Below are positions 23,088 to 32,134 of a stretch of 64,000 bases of DNA, piece by piece. The stretch spans positions 57,086 to 121,085 of the forward strand of contig NZ_JAEKIS010000015.1 of the NCBI RefSeq assembly GCF_017311415.1. Reading direction: 5' to 3'. A program made the position numbers and the translations under genes. Positions within the stretch are counted from its first letter, which is position 1; each line of letters starts with the position of its first letter. The notes under the pieces are model-generated. The model made no database searches, was not told the DNA's origin, and saw only the letters and a program-made list of their open reading frames with translations. The stretch comes from Salipiger abyssi. Its GTDB lineage: Bacteria > Pseudomonadota > Alphaproteobacteria > Rhodobacterales > Rhodobacteraceae.

Positions 23088-24571
23088 CGGCGCATCAGGC
23101 AGGCAAAGACCAGCCCGAGCAGCGCAAAGCCCGAGGCGGTCTGGAAGAGCGCGGTGAAACTGTCGGAATAAAGCCGCACGACCTCGTGGCGGGTCTCCTC
23201 CGACAGCGTTTCGAGCAGTGCCGGCGTCATCTCCGAGCCCGAGAGGCCGGAGGCGGTTTCCAGCCCTGTCACCCCCAGTGCGATGATCGTGCCATAGATG
23301 GCGATGGCCAGCGCCGCACCCACCGTGCGCACCAGCGAAATGGCCCCCGTCGCGGCACCGACATCGCCCTCGGGCGCGGAAAGCTGCGCGCCCAGCATGA
23401 TGGCGTTCATCGCCAGCCCCATGGAAAAGCCCTGCATCACGAACAGCCCGGCAAGATAGGGCTGCGGCATGTCATGCGGCAGCCAGGCGATCAGCCCCAG
23501 CACCAGCGCGCAGAGGCTGAAGGCGGCGCGCAGCGGCCGGGTGAAATGCACATCGCGCGACATCAGCCGACCGGCGATCAGCGCGCCGCTCGACACGCCG
23601 ATGGTGATGGCGATGAAATAGAGCCCCGCCGCAGAGGGCGACAGGCCGACGCCCATTTGCAGGAAATAGGCGAAATAGGTGATCAGCCCGACCGAGATCG
23701 CGCCGTTGCAGAGCGTCAGCGCCACAAGCAGCGCGAAATTGCGCTGCGCGAAGAGGGTCAGCGGCACCACCGGTTCGGGGGCGCGGCGCTCGACGCGGAT
23801 CCAGAGCGCGGCGCCAGCCAGAACCAGGGCGCCGAGGGTCAGGCTGAGCGGGGTGGCGAAACCGTCGAAGAGCCGGGCGCTGTCGACCCAGATCACCAGC
23901 GTGGTCACTGTCATCGCGAGGATCAGCGCGCCGGCATAGTCGATGATCGGCTGCCGCCCGGATTTGTGCTGCGGCATGAAATGCAGAAAGCCGAAGATCG
24001 CGATCAGCCCCATCGGCGCGGTGACCAGAAAGATCGAGCGCCAGCCAAGCGTGACCGTCAGGAAGCCGCCCAGCGTCGGGCCGATGACCGAGCCGAAGAC
24101 GAAGACGAAGCTCAGGTAGCTTTGAAACCGCGCCCGGGTGCGCGGGGCGAAAAGATCGGCGCTCACCGCAAAGACCGAAACGAGCAGCCCGCCATTGCCC
24201 AGCCCCTGAAGGATGCGCGCCGAGATCAGGCTGGTCATCGACCAGCTCGCGGCGCAGAGCAGCGAGCCGATGGTAAAGATCACCAGCGCGGCGATCACCA
24301 CGGTCTTGCGCCCGATCAGGTCGCCCAGCTTGCCATAGACCGGCATCACCGCGCATTGTGCCAGTACATAGGCCGAGACCAGCCAGCTGAAATGCTCCGC
24401 CTGGCCGAGATCGCCGACAATGGTGGGCAGCGCAGTGGCGACGATCTGGTTGTCCAGCGTCGCGATCATCTGGGTCAGCATGAGAAAGCCGAAGACGATC
24501 AGCTGGTTGCGCGTGGGGCCCGGCTCTGAGGCGATCTGTTTCTCTGGATAGGCGCCGGAATCCTTGGGCAT
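23084..24571 (-). CDS. MFS drug/solute exporter, DHA2 (14-TM) type
   Basis: A roughly 495-residue major facilitator with about 14 hydrophobic segments. Landmarks of the EmrB/QacA group are LDNQIVATALPTIVGDLG (motif D1) near the N-terminus, the motif A loop GKLGDLIGRKTVV, and GLGNGGLLVSVFAVSADLFAPRTRAR; motif C (GSVIGPTLGG) marks it as a drug:H+ antiporter. The ATG at 24571 is used; a GTG at 24604 is an alternative. It is divergent from a MarR gene that probably represses it. It could export a toxic substrate or intermediate of the pathway; specificity is unknown. Confidence 0.88.
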   Translation of the reverse strand: MPKDSGAYPEKQIASEPGPTRNQLIVFGFLMLTQMIATLDNQIVATALPTIVGDLGQAEHFSWLVSAYVLAQCAVMPVYGKLGDLIGRKTVVIAALVIFTIGSLLCAASWSMTSLISARILQGLGNGGLLVSVFAVSADLFAPRTRARFQSYLSFVFVFGSVIGPTLGGFLTVTLGWRSIFLVTAPMGLIAIFGFLHFMPQHKSGRQPIIDYAGALILAMTVTTLVIWVDSARLFDGFATPLSLTLGALVLAGAALWIRVERRAPEPVVPLTLFAQRNFALLVALTLCNGAISVGLITYFAYFLQMGVGLSPSAAGLYFIAITIGVSSGALIAGRLMSRDVHFTRPLRAAFSLCALVLGLIAWLPHDMPQPYLAGLFVMQGFSMGLAMNAIMLGAQLSAPEGDVGAATGAISLVRTVGAALAIAIYGTIIALGVTGLETASGLSGSEMTPALLETLSEETRHEVVRLYSDSFTALFQTASGFALLGLVFACLMRR

Positions 24572-24688
24572 CGGGGTCACCGCGAACAGGGGAGGGGAGG
24601 ACACCCCCGTGGGGCGGCCATGAAGGCGATTTACATGACTTCCGCATATATGTCAAAATCATGCTTCGGGAGAGAGGGAAGGCAGCGC

Positions 24689-25165
24689 ATGGACCGGACG
24701 GACAGTATCGAGCGCATCGGCGGGGGGCTGGTGCAGATGAAGCTGATGATCGGGCGCCGGGTGATCGGGCGCACGGCGATGGCCAATCAGGCGGCGACGA
24801 TGGAGGTCTCGGCGCTCGATGCGCTGTCGATCGTGCCCGGCGCCGAGGAGGGGCAGGGCGTGATGATCAACGAGATCGCAAAGGCGATGCGGGTGGATCA
24901 GTCGCGCGCCAGCCGTCTGGTCTCGACCCTGGTCGGGCACGGGCTGGTGGAGCGCCGGGTCTCGTCCAACGATGCGCGCCGGGCGCTGGTGGTGCGCACG
25001 GCGCGCGGCAGCGAGATGCTGGCCGAGATCGCCCAGCTCCGCAACGCACTGATTTCAGAAGTCATTTCTGACTGGAGCGATGAGGACGCCGAGCGCTTCT
25101 CGAAGCTGATGATCCGCTTTCTCGATGCGTTCAACGCCGGGCTTTCGGAGCTGGAGCAAGATTAG
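24689..25165 (+). CDS. MarR-family transcriptional regulator
   Basis: A 158-residue winged-helix regulator. The recognition region reads INEIAKAMRVDQSRASRLVSTLVGHGLVERRVSSNDARRALV, with the wing containing the conserved D-x-R; flanking helices form the dimer. The ATG at 24689 is chosen because GAAGG lies 6 nt upstream; longer in-frame starts would run into the divergent promoter. It is transcribed divergently from the MFS exporter with about 117 bp between them, the usual layout for a ligand-released local repressor. Confidence 0.9.
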   Translation: MDRTDSIERIGGGLVQMKLMIGRRVIGRTAMANQAATMEVSALDALSIVPGAEEGQGVMINEIAKAMRVDQSRASRLVSTLVGHGLVERRVSSNDARRALVVRTARGSEMLAEIAQLRNALISEVISDWSDEDAERFSKLMIRFLDAFNAGLSELEQD

Positions 25166-25174
25166 CGCGACGGG

Positions 25175-26377
<1,203 letters not shown>

Positions 26378-26424
26378 GTCTTTGTCTCCGGTAGGAATGG
26401 GCGCCGGTCCCCGGCTGTCATGAG

Positions 26425-26460
26425 CGGGGGCCGGCGGTCTCTGACCCGTGCCGGCCCCCG
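26425..26460. repeat. Strong hairpin between crotonase and thiolase genes
   Basis: Perfect 11-bp arms CGGGGGCCGGC (26425-26435) and GCCGGCCCCCG (26450-26460) with a 14-nt loop. On the transcribed minus strand no T run follows, so it is more likely a processing or attenuation element than a full terminator. Confidence 0.6.
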
Positions 26461-26549
26461 TTTCGTCCTTTCGCCGGGATGGGAGGATCGGCGGCGAAAG
26501 GCGGGCGCGGCGGCGGGGAAGGGAGGAGGGAGGTGCCGCCGCGCCGGTC

Positions 26550-27350
26550 TCAGTTGCCCGTGAAACTGGGCTTGCGCTTTTCCTTGAAGGCGGCGACCGC
26601 CTCCTTGTGGTCGGCGCTGGTGCGCACCAGCGCGATATGCGAGCTGAGCGTGTCGAGATGCGAGTGCAGATCGGCATTCAGCCCCTGATAGACCATGCGC
26701 TTGATGAAGCGGACCGAGAGCGGCGCGGCCTCGGCGATCTGCTCGGCATAGGCTTTCACCTCGGCGCGGAACGTGTCGTCGGGGAAGACGCGGTTGACCA
26801 GCCCCAGCGACAGCGCCTCGTCGGCCGCGACCCAGCGCGAGGTCCAGAACATATCCAGCGCGGCGGCGGTGCCGATGATGCGCGGCAGGAACCAGGCGCC
26901 GCCGACGCCGGGGATCAGCCCCATCTTGGCATAGGTCTCGGCCACCCGCGCCGAAGACGCCATCAGGCGCACGTCGCACATCAGCGCCACGTCGAGCCCG
27001 CCGCCCACCGCCATGCCGTTGATTGCGGCGATGATCGGCTTGTCGATCTCGGCCACCTTGCGCGCCAGCGACTGGGTATTTTCGACCATGCCCGCCTTGG
27101 CCTGCAAGGGCGTCTGTTCCGACTTGCCCTTGAAGCGGCTGGTGTCGCCGCCCGCCGAAAACGAGGTCTCGGTGCCGGTGAAGACGATCACCTTCACATC
27201 GTCGCGCGTCTTGCACTCTTCCAGCCAGGCAACCCATTGCCGGACCATGTCGTCATGGAAGGAATTGCGCTTGTCGGGCCGGTTGATCGTGATCGTGGCG
27301 ACCCCGTTCTCGACCGTGAACAGCAGCTCGTCGGGTGTTGCGTCACTCAT
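26550..27350 (-). CDS. Enoyl-CoA hydratase/isomerase family protein
   Basis: A 266-residue crotonase-fold protein. The oxyanion-hole segments are [11 protein letters not shown] (about residue 64) and [21 protein letters not shown] (about residue 110); the catalytic-region [16 protein letters not shown] lies at about 143-158, and the usual [10 protein letters not shown] is at the C-terminus. Likely hydrates an enoyl-CoA. Together with the MaoC and thiolase genes it forms a beta-oxidation-like operon under a sigma-54 promoter. It is a different subtype from the BadI-like crotonase at 19231. Confidence 0.9.
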   Translation of the reverse strand: MSDATPDELLFTVENGVATITINRPDKRNSFHDDMVRQWVAWLEECKTRDDVKVIVFTGTETSFSAGGDTSRFKGKSEQTPLQAKAGMVENTQSLARKVAEIDKPIIAAINGMAVGGGLDVALMCDVRLMASSARVAETYAKMGLIPGVGGAWFLPRIIGTAAALDMFWTSRWVAADEALSLGLVNRVFPDDTFRAEVKAYAEQIAEAAPLSVRFIKRMVYQGLNADLHSHLDTLSSHIALVRTSADHKEAVAAFKEKRKPSFTGN

Positions 27351-27365
27351 CTGTGGTCTTTCCGC

Positions 27366-27830
27366 TCATGCCTCGGGACGGCATTTGTACATGAAGGTGG
27401 CCATCATCGTCTGGACGACCTCGTCGCGCTGGTTCTTGAACTCGCGCTTGACCTTGACGATGCCGCGTCCGGGCTTGGAGGTCAGCCGTTTTTCCAGCAC
27501 GGTGGTCTTCATATGCACCGTGTCGCCATGCAGCACGGGCTTCAGCATGCGCCATTCGTCGATGCCGATCACCGCGAGCAGCGTGCCGTCATTGACGCCG
27601 CTGGCGTAGTTCAGCCCGCCCATGATCGCGTAGATCAGCGGGGCGTGGGCGATAGGCTCGCCGAAAGGGGTCTTTTGCGCGTATTCCCAGTTGGTGTGCA
27701 CCTCGTTGAAATCGCCCGAGAGGCAGGCGAAATTCACGATATCGGTGTTGGTGACGGTGCGGCGCGGCGTCTCGAAAGAGGATCCGACCTCGAAATCCTC
27801 GTAATATTTGCCTCTGGGCTCGGTGGCCAT
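27366..27830 (-). CDS. MaoC-like enoyl-CoA hydratase (hotdog fold)
   Basis: A 154-residue MaoC-family protein. The hydratase motif around residue 28-48 (DIVNFACLSGDFNEVHTNWEYA) carries the catalytic Asp/Asn and His, followed by PIAHAPLIYAIMGGL. The ATG at 27830 is preceded by CAGGAGA. It is a paralogue of the MaoC protein at 35988-36446 (shared FACLSGDFNEVHTNWEY and SGINDGTL/SGVNDGTL blocks). It probably hydrates an unsaturated acyl-CoA with R stereochemistry. Confidence 0.9.
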   Translation of the reverse strand: MATEPRGKYYEDFEVGSSFETPRRTVTNTDIVNFACLSGDFNEVHTNWEYAQKTPFGEPIAHAPLIYAIMGGLNYASGVNDGTLLAVIGIDEWRMLKPVLHGDTVHMKTTVLEKRLTSKPGRGIVKVKREFKNQRDEVVQTMMATFMYKCRPEA

Positions 27831-27853
27831 CGTCGGTATCTCCTGTTTCTGTC

Positions 27854-29020
27854 TCAGCGTGCTTCCGAGGTGAAGACCATGGTGCAATGCGAGGACAGGA
27901 TGCCGCCCTCGTTATGCACCACCGCCGCCTCGGCTCCGGCGACCTGACGCTCGCCCGCCTCGCCGCGCAGCTGGCGCACGGCCTCGACGATATCCATCAG
28001 CCCGCCGACCGCGCCTGCATGGGCGTGGCTCAGCATGCCACCATGGGTGTTGACCGGCAGCTTGCCGCCCACCGCCGCGTGGCCCTCGGCGAAGAAGGCG
28101 CCGCCCTCGCCGCGCGGGGCGAGGCCCAGCTCTTCCAGCTCGATGATCGGCACGATGCTGAAGCAGTCGTAGAGCATCGCCAGATCCATGTCCTGCGGCC
28201 CGAGCCCGGCCATGTCATAGGCGACCTTGGCGGTGTGCTCGGCGCCGTAATCGGTGAGGCTGGGGGCCGAGGTCAGGTGCTCGTGGGTGTGCAGCTCGCC
28301 GATGCCGGCGAGATAGACCGGCTTGCCGGACATGTCCGCCGCGCGCTCGGGGGTGGTGACGACAAAGGCGCCGCCCGCATCCGAGATCAGGCAGCAGTCG
28401 AGCATGTTCAGCGGGTCCGAGATCGGCTTGGACTCGAGCACATCGTCGATGGTGATCGGCTTTTTCATATGCGCGTTGGGATGTTTCAGCGCGTGGTTGC
28501 GGGTGTTGACTGCCACCGCCGCCATTTCCTCGCGCTTGGTGCCGTATTTGTGCATGTAGGCCTGTGCCACCAGCGCGTAGAGCGAGGGGATGCCGATGCC
28601 ATAGGGCGCCTCGAAATAGGGGTGGCCGACCGCGGCCAGCGCCGAGACGGCGGCGTCGCGGGAGATGCCGCTGGCGCGGTTCTCGCCGGCGCAAACCAGC
28701 ACCACATCCGCCTGGCCGGTCTCGACCGCCATCGCCGCGTGGTGCAGCATCACCGCCGGAGAGGCGCCGCCCACCACCATGGAGCCGCCGAAACGCGGGG
28801 TGAGGCCGAGATATTCCGCCAGCACCGAGCCGAGCATGAAATAGGGTTCGGTAAAGGAATAGGCGGTCAGCAGCCCGTCGATCTCGGTATGTTTGATCCC
28901 GGCATCCGCGATGGCCCGCCGCGCCGCCTGCGCGTTGAGGCCCAGCCCGCTCATATGCGGCAGCTTGCCGATGTCGCTTTCCCCGACACCCACGATGACG
29001 GCACGGTTTCTCAGGCTCAT
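27854..29020 (-). CDS. Thiolase-like lipid-transfer (SCP-x/Ltp) family protein
   Basis: A 388-residue thiolase-fold protein. It starts MSLRNRAVIVGVGESDIGK and contains SMVVGGASPAVMLHHAAMAV where a conventional thiolase would carry the nucleophilic Cys; no Cys is found there. The C-terminal NTHGGMLSHAHAGAVGGL retains the His region. Such Cys-less members include Ltp2-type aldolases that act with DUF35 partners on side-chain CoA esters. Because a DUF35 gene lies at 20043 in the sister operon, I suggest a retro-aldol or thiolase-like cleavage complex. It is the first gene of the minus-strand sigma-54 operon 29020-25175. Confidence 0.87.
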   Translation of the reverse strand: MSLRNRAVIVGVGESDIGKLPHMSGLGLNAQAARRAIADAGIKHTEIDGLLTAYSFTEPYFMLGSVLAEYLGLTPRFGGSMVVGGASPAVMLHHAAMAVETGQADVVLVCAGENRASGISRDAAVSALAAVGHPYFEAPYGIGIPSLYALVAQAYMHKYGTKREEMAAVAVNTRNHALKHPNAHMKKPITIDDVLESKPISDPLNMLDCCLISDAGGAFVVTTPERAADMSGKPVYLAGIGELHTHEHLTSAPSLTDYGAEHTAKVAYDMAGLGPQDMDLAMLYDCFSIVPIIELEELGLAPRGEGGAFFAEGHAAVGGKLPVNTHGGMLSHAHAGAVGGLMDIVEAVRQLRGEAGERQVAGAEAAVVHNEGGILSSHCTMVFTSEAR

Positions 29021-29104
29021 TCACTGTCTCCTCACGTAGCGCGGCACGCGCGGCCCGAACCGTCTGACCGGATATCGGGGCGCGGCAAATATTGCCGGGA
29101 AAGA

Positions 29105-29120
29105 TGCAAACCGCGTGCCA
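29105..29120 (-). promoter_or_regulatory. Sigma-54 promoter of thiolase/MaoC/crotonase operon
   Basis: Minus strand TGGCAC-GCGGT-TTGCA with exact GG-N10-GC spacing, 84 nt before the thiolase-like gene start. It lies 29 bp from a second sigma-54 site pointing the opposite way. Confidence 0.9.
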
Positions 29121-29149
29121 GCGCGGAGCTGTGCAGCCGCCGCGTGCTC

Positions 29150-29165
29150 TGGCACGCTGGTTGCG
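29150..29165 (+). promoter_or_regulatory. Sigma-54 promoter of acyl-CoA dehydrogenase gene
   Basis: TGGCAC-GCTGG-TTGCG, exact GG-N10-GC spacing, 119 nt before the acyl-CoA dehydrogenase start. Divergent from the site at 29105-29120. A short dyad CGGCAG-GT-CTGCCG lies downstream at about 29196-29209. Confidence 0.88.
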
Positions 29166-29284
29166 TATGATCGTGGCATATCCGGGCGATGGCGGCCACG
29201 GCAGGTCTGCCGCCGCGTCGTCCGCGCAGGGACAGGGCAGCACAGCGCCCATATGAGGATTGAACAGGAAAGGACGATTGAAGA

Positions 29285-30484
29285 ATGGACGACATGCTTC
29301 CCGAGGAAATCCCGGCGATCCGGGAGTCGGTGCGCCGCTTCATGGAAACCGAGGTCTGCCCGGTGATGGACGAGTACGAGGCCCGCGGCGAGCTGCCGCG
29401 CGAGCTGATCAAGAAAGCGGGTGCGGCGGGCTATTACGGCGCCACCTTCCCCGAACATGTGGGCGGCTCCGAGATGGGCTATCTCGCCGCCGCGATCATC
29501 ATCGAGGAGATGGCCCGCATGGATATCCGCTATGGCGGGTTCAACCAGAACGGTGGCAACTGCCCGGCCTGCATCTATCTCGGCGGCACCGATGAGCAGA
29601 TCCGGAAATACGTGCCCGACCTGCTCGCCGGCAATGTGGTGGGCATGATGGCGCTGACCGAGGCGGGCGGCGGTTCGGACGCGGCGGGCGCGATGAAGAC
29701 CACCGCCAGGCGCGACGGCGATGTCTACAAGCTCAACGGCTCCAAGATGTGGGCGACGCTGGGCGACGAATGCGATGTCGGTATACTGCTCGCCAAGACC
29801 GATCCCGAGGCCGGCGCCAAGGGGGTCTCGGCCTTTATCGTGGAGCCCAAGAAGTATCCGGGCTTTACCGCCCAGCCGATCGACGTCGGCTTGTCCAAGG
29901 CGTTCCGCGTCTCGGCGGTCTATCTCGACGATTTCACCGTGCCGGCGGAAAACCTGCTGGGCAAGGAAGGCGACGGTTTCAAGATCATCATGCGCGCGCT
30001 TCAGGGCGGCCGCGCGGTGATCGGGGCCAAGGCGCTCGGCATCGCCATCGGCGCCTATGAGGATGCGGTGCGCTATGCCAATGAGCGGATCATCAAGGGC
30101 TCGCCCATCGGCAAGTACCAGCTCATCCAGGGCCAGATCGCCGAAATGGCCGTGGCCATCGAGGCCAGCCGTGCGCTGGTCTATCAGGCAGCACAGCTCA
30201 TGGACAAGGAGCTGCCGACCAACCGCATCGCCTCCATCGCCAAGTTCCACGCCAGCCAGACAGCCAAGTTCTGCACCGATACCGCGCAGCAGATCTATGG
30301 CGGCTACGGGCTGAGCCGCGAATACCGGATCGCGAAATACAAGGCCTATGCGGATCTGATGTTCACCGGCGAGGGCACCGCCAATGTGCAGAAGGTGCTG
30401 ATCGCCGAGGACGCGCTCGGCTACAAGATCGCCGACCGGCACCACGGCAAGACCGGGCTGCGCAGCATGGCCAAGGCCGGCTGA
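29285..30484 (+). CDS. Acyl-CoA dehydrogenase
   Basis: A 399-residue FAD-dependent acyl-CoA dehydrogenase introducing an alpha,beta double bond into an acyl-CoA. Landmarks: MMALTEAGGGSDAAGAMKTTA (substrate/FAD region about residue 122), the KMWATLGDECD strand, QIYGGYGLSREY (about residue 338) and FTGEGTANVQ carrying the catalytic Glu. Preceded by AAAGGA. It is a single-gene transcription unit behind a sigma-54 promoter and is followed by an intrinsic terminator. Likely supplies the enoyl-CoA used by the divergent hydratase/thiolase operon. Confidence 0.93.
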   Translation: MDDMLPEEIPAIRESVRRFMETEVCPVMDEYEARGELPRELIKKAGAAGYYGATFPEHVGGSEMGYLAAAIIIEEMARMDIRYGGFNQNGGNCPACIYLGGTDEQIRKYVPDLLAGNVVGMMALTEAGGGSDAAGAMKTTARRDGDVYKLNGSKMWATLGDECDVGILLAKTDPEAGAKGVSAFIVEPKKYPGFTAQPIDVGLSKAFRVSAVYLDDFTVPAENLLGKEGDGFKIIMRALQGGRAVIGAKALGIAIGAYEDAVRYANERIIKGSPIGKYQLIQGQIAEMAVAIEASRALVYQAAQLMDKELPTNRIASIAKFHASQTAKFCTDTAQQIYGGYGLSREYRIAKYKAYADLMFTGEGTANVQKVLIAEDALGYKIADRHHGKTGLRSMAKAG

Positions 30485-30507
30485 GCTCCTCGCAAACAGG
30501 CAGGACA

Positions 30508-30540
30508 GGCGGTGGGTTTCGGCCCGCCGCCTTTTCTTTT
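30508..30540 (+). terminator. Intrinsic terminator after acyl-CoA dehydrogenase
   Basis: Stem GGCGGTGGG/CCCGCCGCC (one G-U pair), 6-nt loop, followed by TTTTCTTTT. It lies 24 nt after the stop codon. Confidence 0.92.
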
Positions 30541-30573
30541 GCCCGGGCGCAAGGCAGAAAGATTGCCGCCGGC

Positions 30574-30600
30574 TGTCACAGAACCGGGTTTGGCATCGTC
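30574..30600 (+). promoter_or_regulatory. ECF41-type promoter (TGTCACA-N16-CGTC)
   Basis: TGTCACA at 30574-30580 and CGTC at 30597-30600 with a 16-bp spacer, 36 bp before the AhpD-like gene. This matches the signature I know for ECF41 sigma factors, and an ECF41-type gene is the second gene of the unit, so autoregulation is expected. Confidence 0.8.
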
Positions 30601-30635
30601 ACTGTTTCAGGACATCACCGAAATGGAGCCACCCG

Positions 30636-31091
30636 ATGACCGAACGACTGAACTATTATCAGGCCTCGCCCGAAGCGATTGCCGCGATGCGCCGGCTGGA
30701 GGAAGAGACGCAAAAGCTCTCGATCCCGCACGATCTGCGCGAGCTGGTGAAAATGCGCGTGTCGCAGATCAACGGATGCGCCTTCTGCCTGGATATGCAC
30801 GCGCCCGACGCGCGCGCCGCCGGGATCTCGCAGCAAAAGCTCGACGTGCTGGCCGCATGGCCTGAAAGCCCGGTTTTCGACCGGCGCGAGCGCGCGGCGC
30901 TTGGCTGGGCCGATGCGCTGACCCGGCTGGAAAGCAGCGGCGCGCCGGACGCGGCCTATGAGGCGCTGCTGGCAGCGTTCACCCCGCGCGAAAGCGTCGA
31001 TCTGACGCTGGTCATCAATGCCATCAATGCCTGGAACCGCTTTGCCGTCGGGTTCCGCTCGGCACATCCGCTGCGAAAAGATGCCGCCTGA
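30636..31091 (+). CDS. AhpD/carboxymuconolactone decarboxylase-like protein (ECF41 partner)
   Basis: A 151-residue alkylhydroperoxidase-like protein of the CMD superfamily. The redox CxxC and neighbouring His are visible as INGCAFCLDMHAPDAR (about residues 44-59), so thiol-disulfide or peroxidase chemistry is likely. Genes of this family are the usual partners and targets of ECF41 sigma factors, and this one overlaps the following sigma-factor gene by 11 bases and sits behind the expected promoter motif. The physiological substrate is unknown. Confidence 0.9.
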   Translation: MTERLNYYQASPEAIAAMRRLEEETQKLSIPHDLRELVKMRVSQINGCAFCLDMHAPDARAAGISQQKLDVLAAWPESPVFDRRERAALGWADALTRLESSGAPDAAYEALLAAFTPRESVDLTLVINAINAWNRFAVGFRSAHPLRKDAA

Positions 31092-31977
31092 TCCGCGCAT
31101 CGATCTGTTCATGAGCGAGCGCCGCCGGCTGGCGGGGCTTGCCTATCGCATGACCGGCTCTGTGGCCGAGACCGAGGACATTCTGCAACAGGCCTGGATA
31201 CGCTTTGCCGATCAGGATCCGGCGCAGCTCGACTCGGTGCCGCGCTGGCTTGGAGCTGTGGTCACCCGGCTCTGCCTCGATTTTCTGAAATCCGCCCGTG
31301 TCCGGCGCGAGACCTATGTCGGCGCCTGGTTGCCCGAACCGCTGGTCGCCGGTCGCGCACCCGATGCGGAACGCAGCTGGATCGTCAGCGAGGATGTGAG
31401 CATTGCGCTGATCCTGACGCTCGACCGGCTGTCGCCCGAAATGCGTGCCGCCTTTTTGCTGCGCGATGCGTTCGACTATCCGTTCGACGACATCGCCAGG
31501 GTAGTCGGGCGCAGCCCGGAGACCTGCCGGCAGCTTGTGTCGCGGGCACGCAAGCGGCTGGTGGGCAGCGAGCCGCCGCCCGACGGAGCGCCGGACCACA
31601 GCCTGCCCATTGTCACGGCCTTTTGGCATGCCTGCCGCAGCGGCGACTTGCAGGGGCTGATCGATCTTTTTGCCGAAGAGATCGAGGTGCATACGGATGG
31701 CGGCGGCAAGGTGCCTGCCGCGATCAATGTGCTGCGCGGCCGCCGCCGGGCGGCGGGGCTGTTCGCAGGTCTTGCCCGCAAGGCCGCGTTTCCGCCCCCG
31801 CCCGTGCCGTCCTTGTACCGCATCAACGGTGCGCCTGGTTTCGTGACGCGCGAGCCGGGCAATGTGCTGCAAACCACGGCCATCGGCATTCGCGGCGACC
31901 GAATCGTGGCGGTCTGGATCGTCCGCAATCCCGACAAACTCCGGCATCTGGCGGGCTTGGTCGAAGGGGTGGCCTGA
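31081..31977 (+). CDS. ECF41-type RNA polymerase sigma factor with SnoaL-like C-terminal domain
   Basis: A 298-residue sigma factor. Sigma region 2 is seen in LAYRMTGSVAETEDILQQAWIRFA (about residues 17-40) and region 4 in LSPEMRAAFLLRDAFDYPFDDIARVVGRSPETCRQLVSRARKRL (in part, about 118-160). The C-terminal 100 residues form a SnoaL-like extension with the DGGGK signature (HTDGGGKVPAAI), which in ECF41 factors replaces a separate anti-sigma factor and modulates activity. Start at 31081 overlaps the partner gene. The activating signal is unknown. Confidence 0.93.
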   Translation: MPPDPRIDLFMSERRRLAGLAYRMTGSVAETEDILQQAWIRFADQDPAQLDSVPRWLGAVVTRLCLDFLKSARVRRETYVGAWLPEPLVAGRAPDAERSWIVSEDVSIALILTLDRLSPEMRAAFLLRDAFDYPFDDIARVVGRSPETCRQLVSRARKRLVGSEPPPDGAPDHSLPIVTAFWHACRSGDLQGLIDLFAEEIEVHTDGGGKVPAAINVLRGRRRAAGLFAGLARKAAFPPPPVPSLYRINGAPGFVTREPGNVLQTTAIGIRGDRIVAVWIVRNPDKLRHLAGLVEGVA

Positions 31978-32134
31978 CAGCGGTGGCGCTGCGATGAGGG
32001 CGGGTTTGGGTTCCGCCCGCGCGATTTGGGGCAGTGCTATTGACCATACTGTCGCGGATGACCAATCTCTGCCGCGTAGCCTCTGACGATCGGTTTGGCG
32101 ATGCGGCAGACGGGACAAGCATAAGGACAAGACG

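Noticed and set aside
24610..24660. TTTACATGAC...ATATGTCAAA as a MarR operator
   Set aside because: The arms are offset by one base and match imperfectly; the location is right for an operator but the sequence evidence is too weak to list.
29196..29209. CGGCAG-GT-CTGCCG as a common upstream activating sequence
   Set aside because: CTGCCG occurs near several sigma-54 promoters, but it is a common hexamer in GC-rich DNA and spacing is not consistent.
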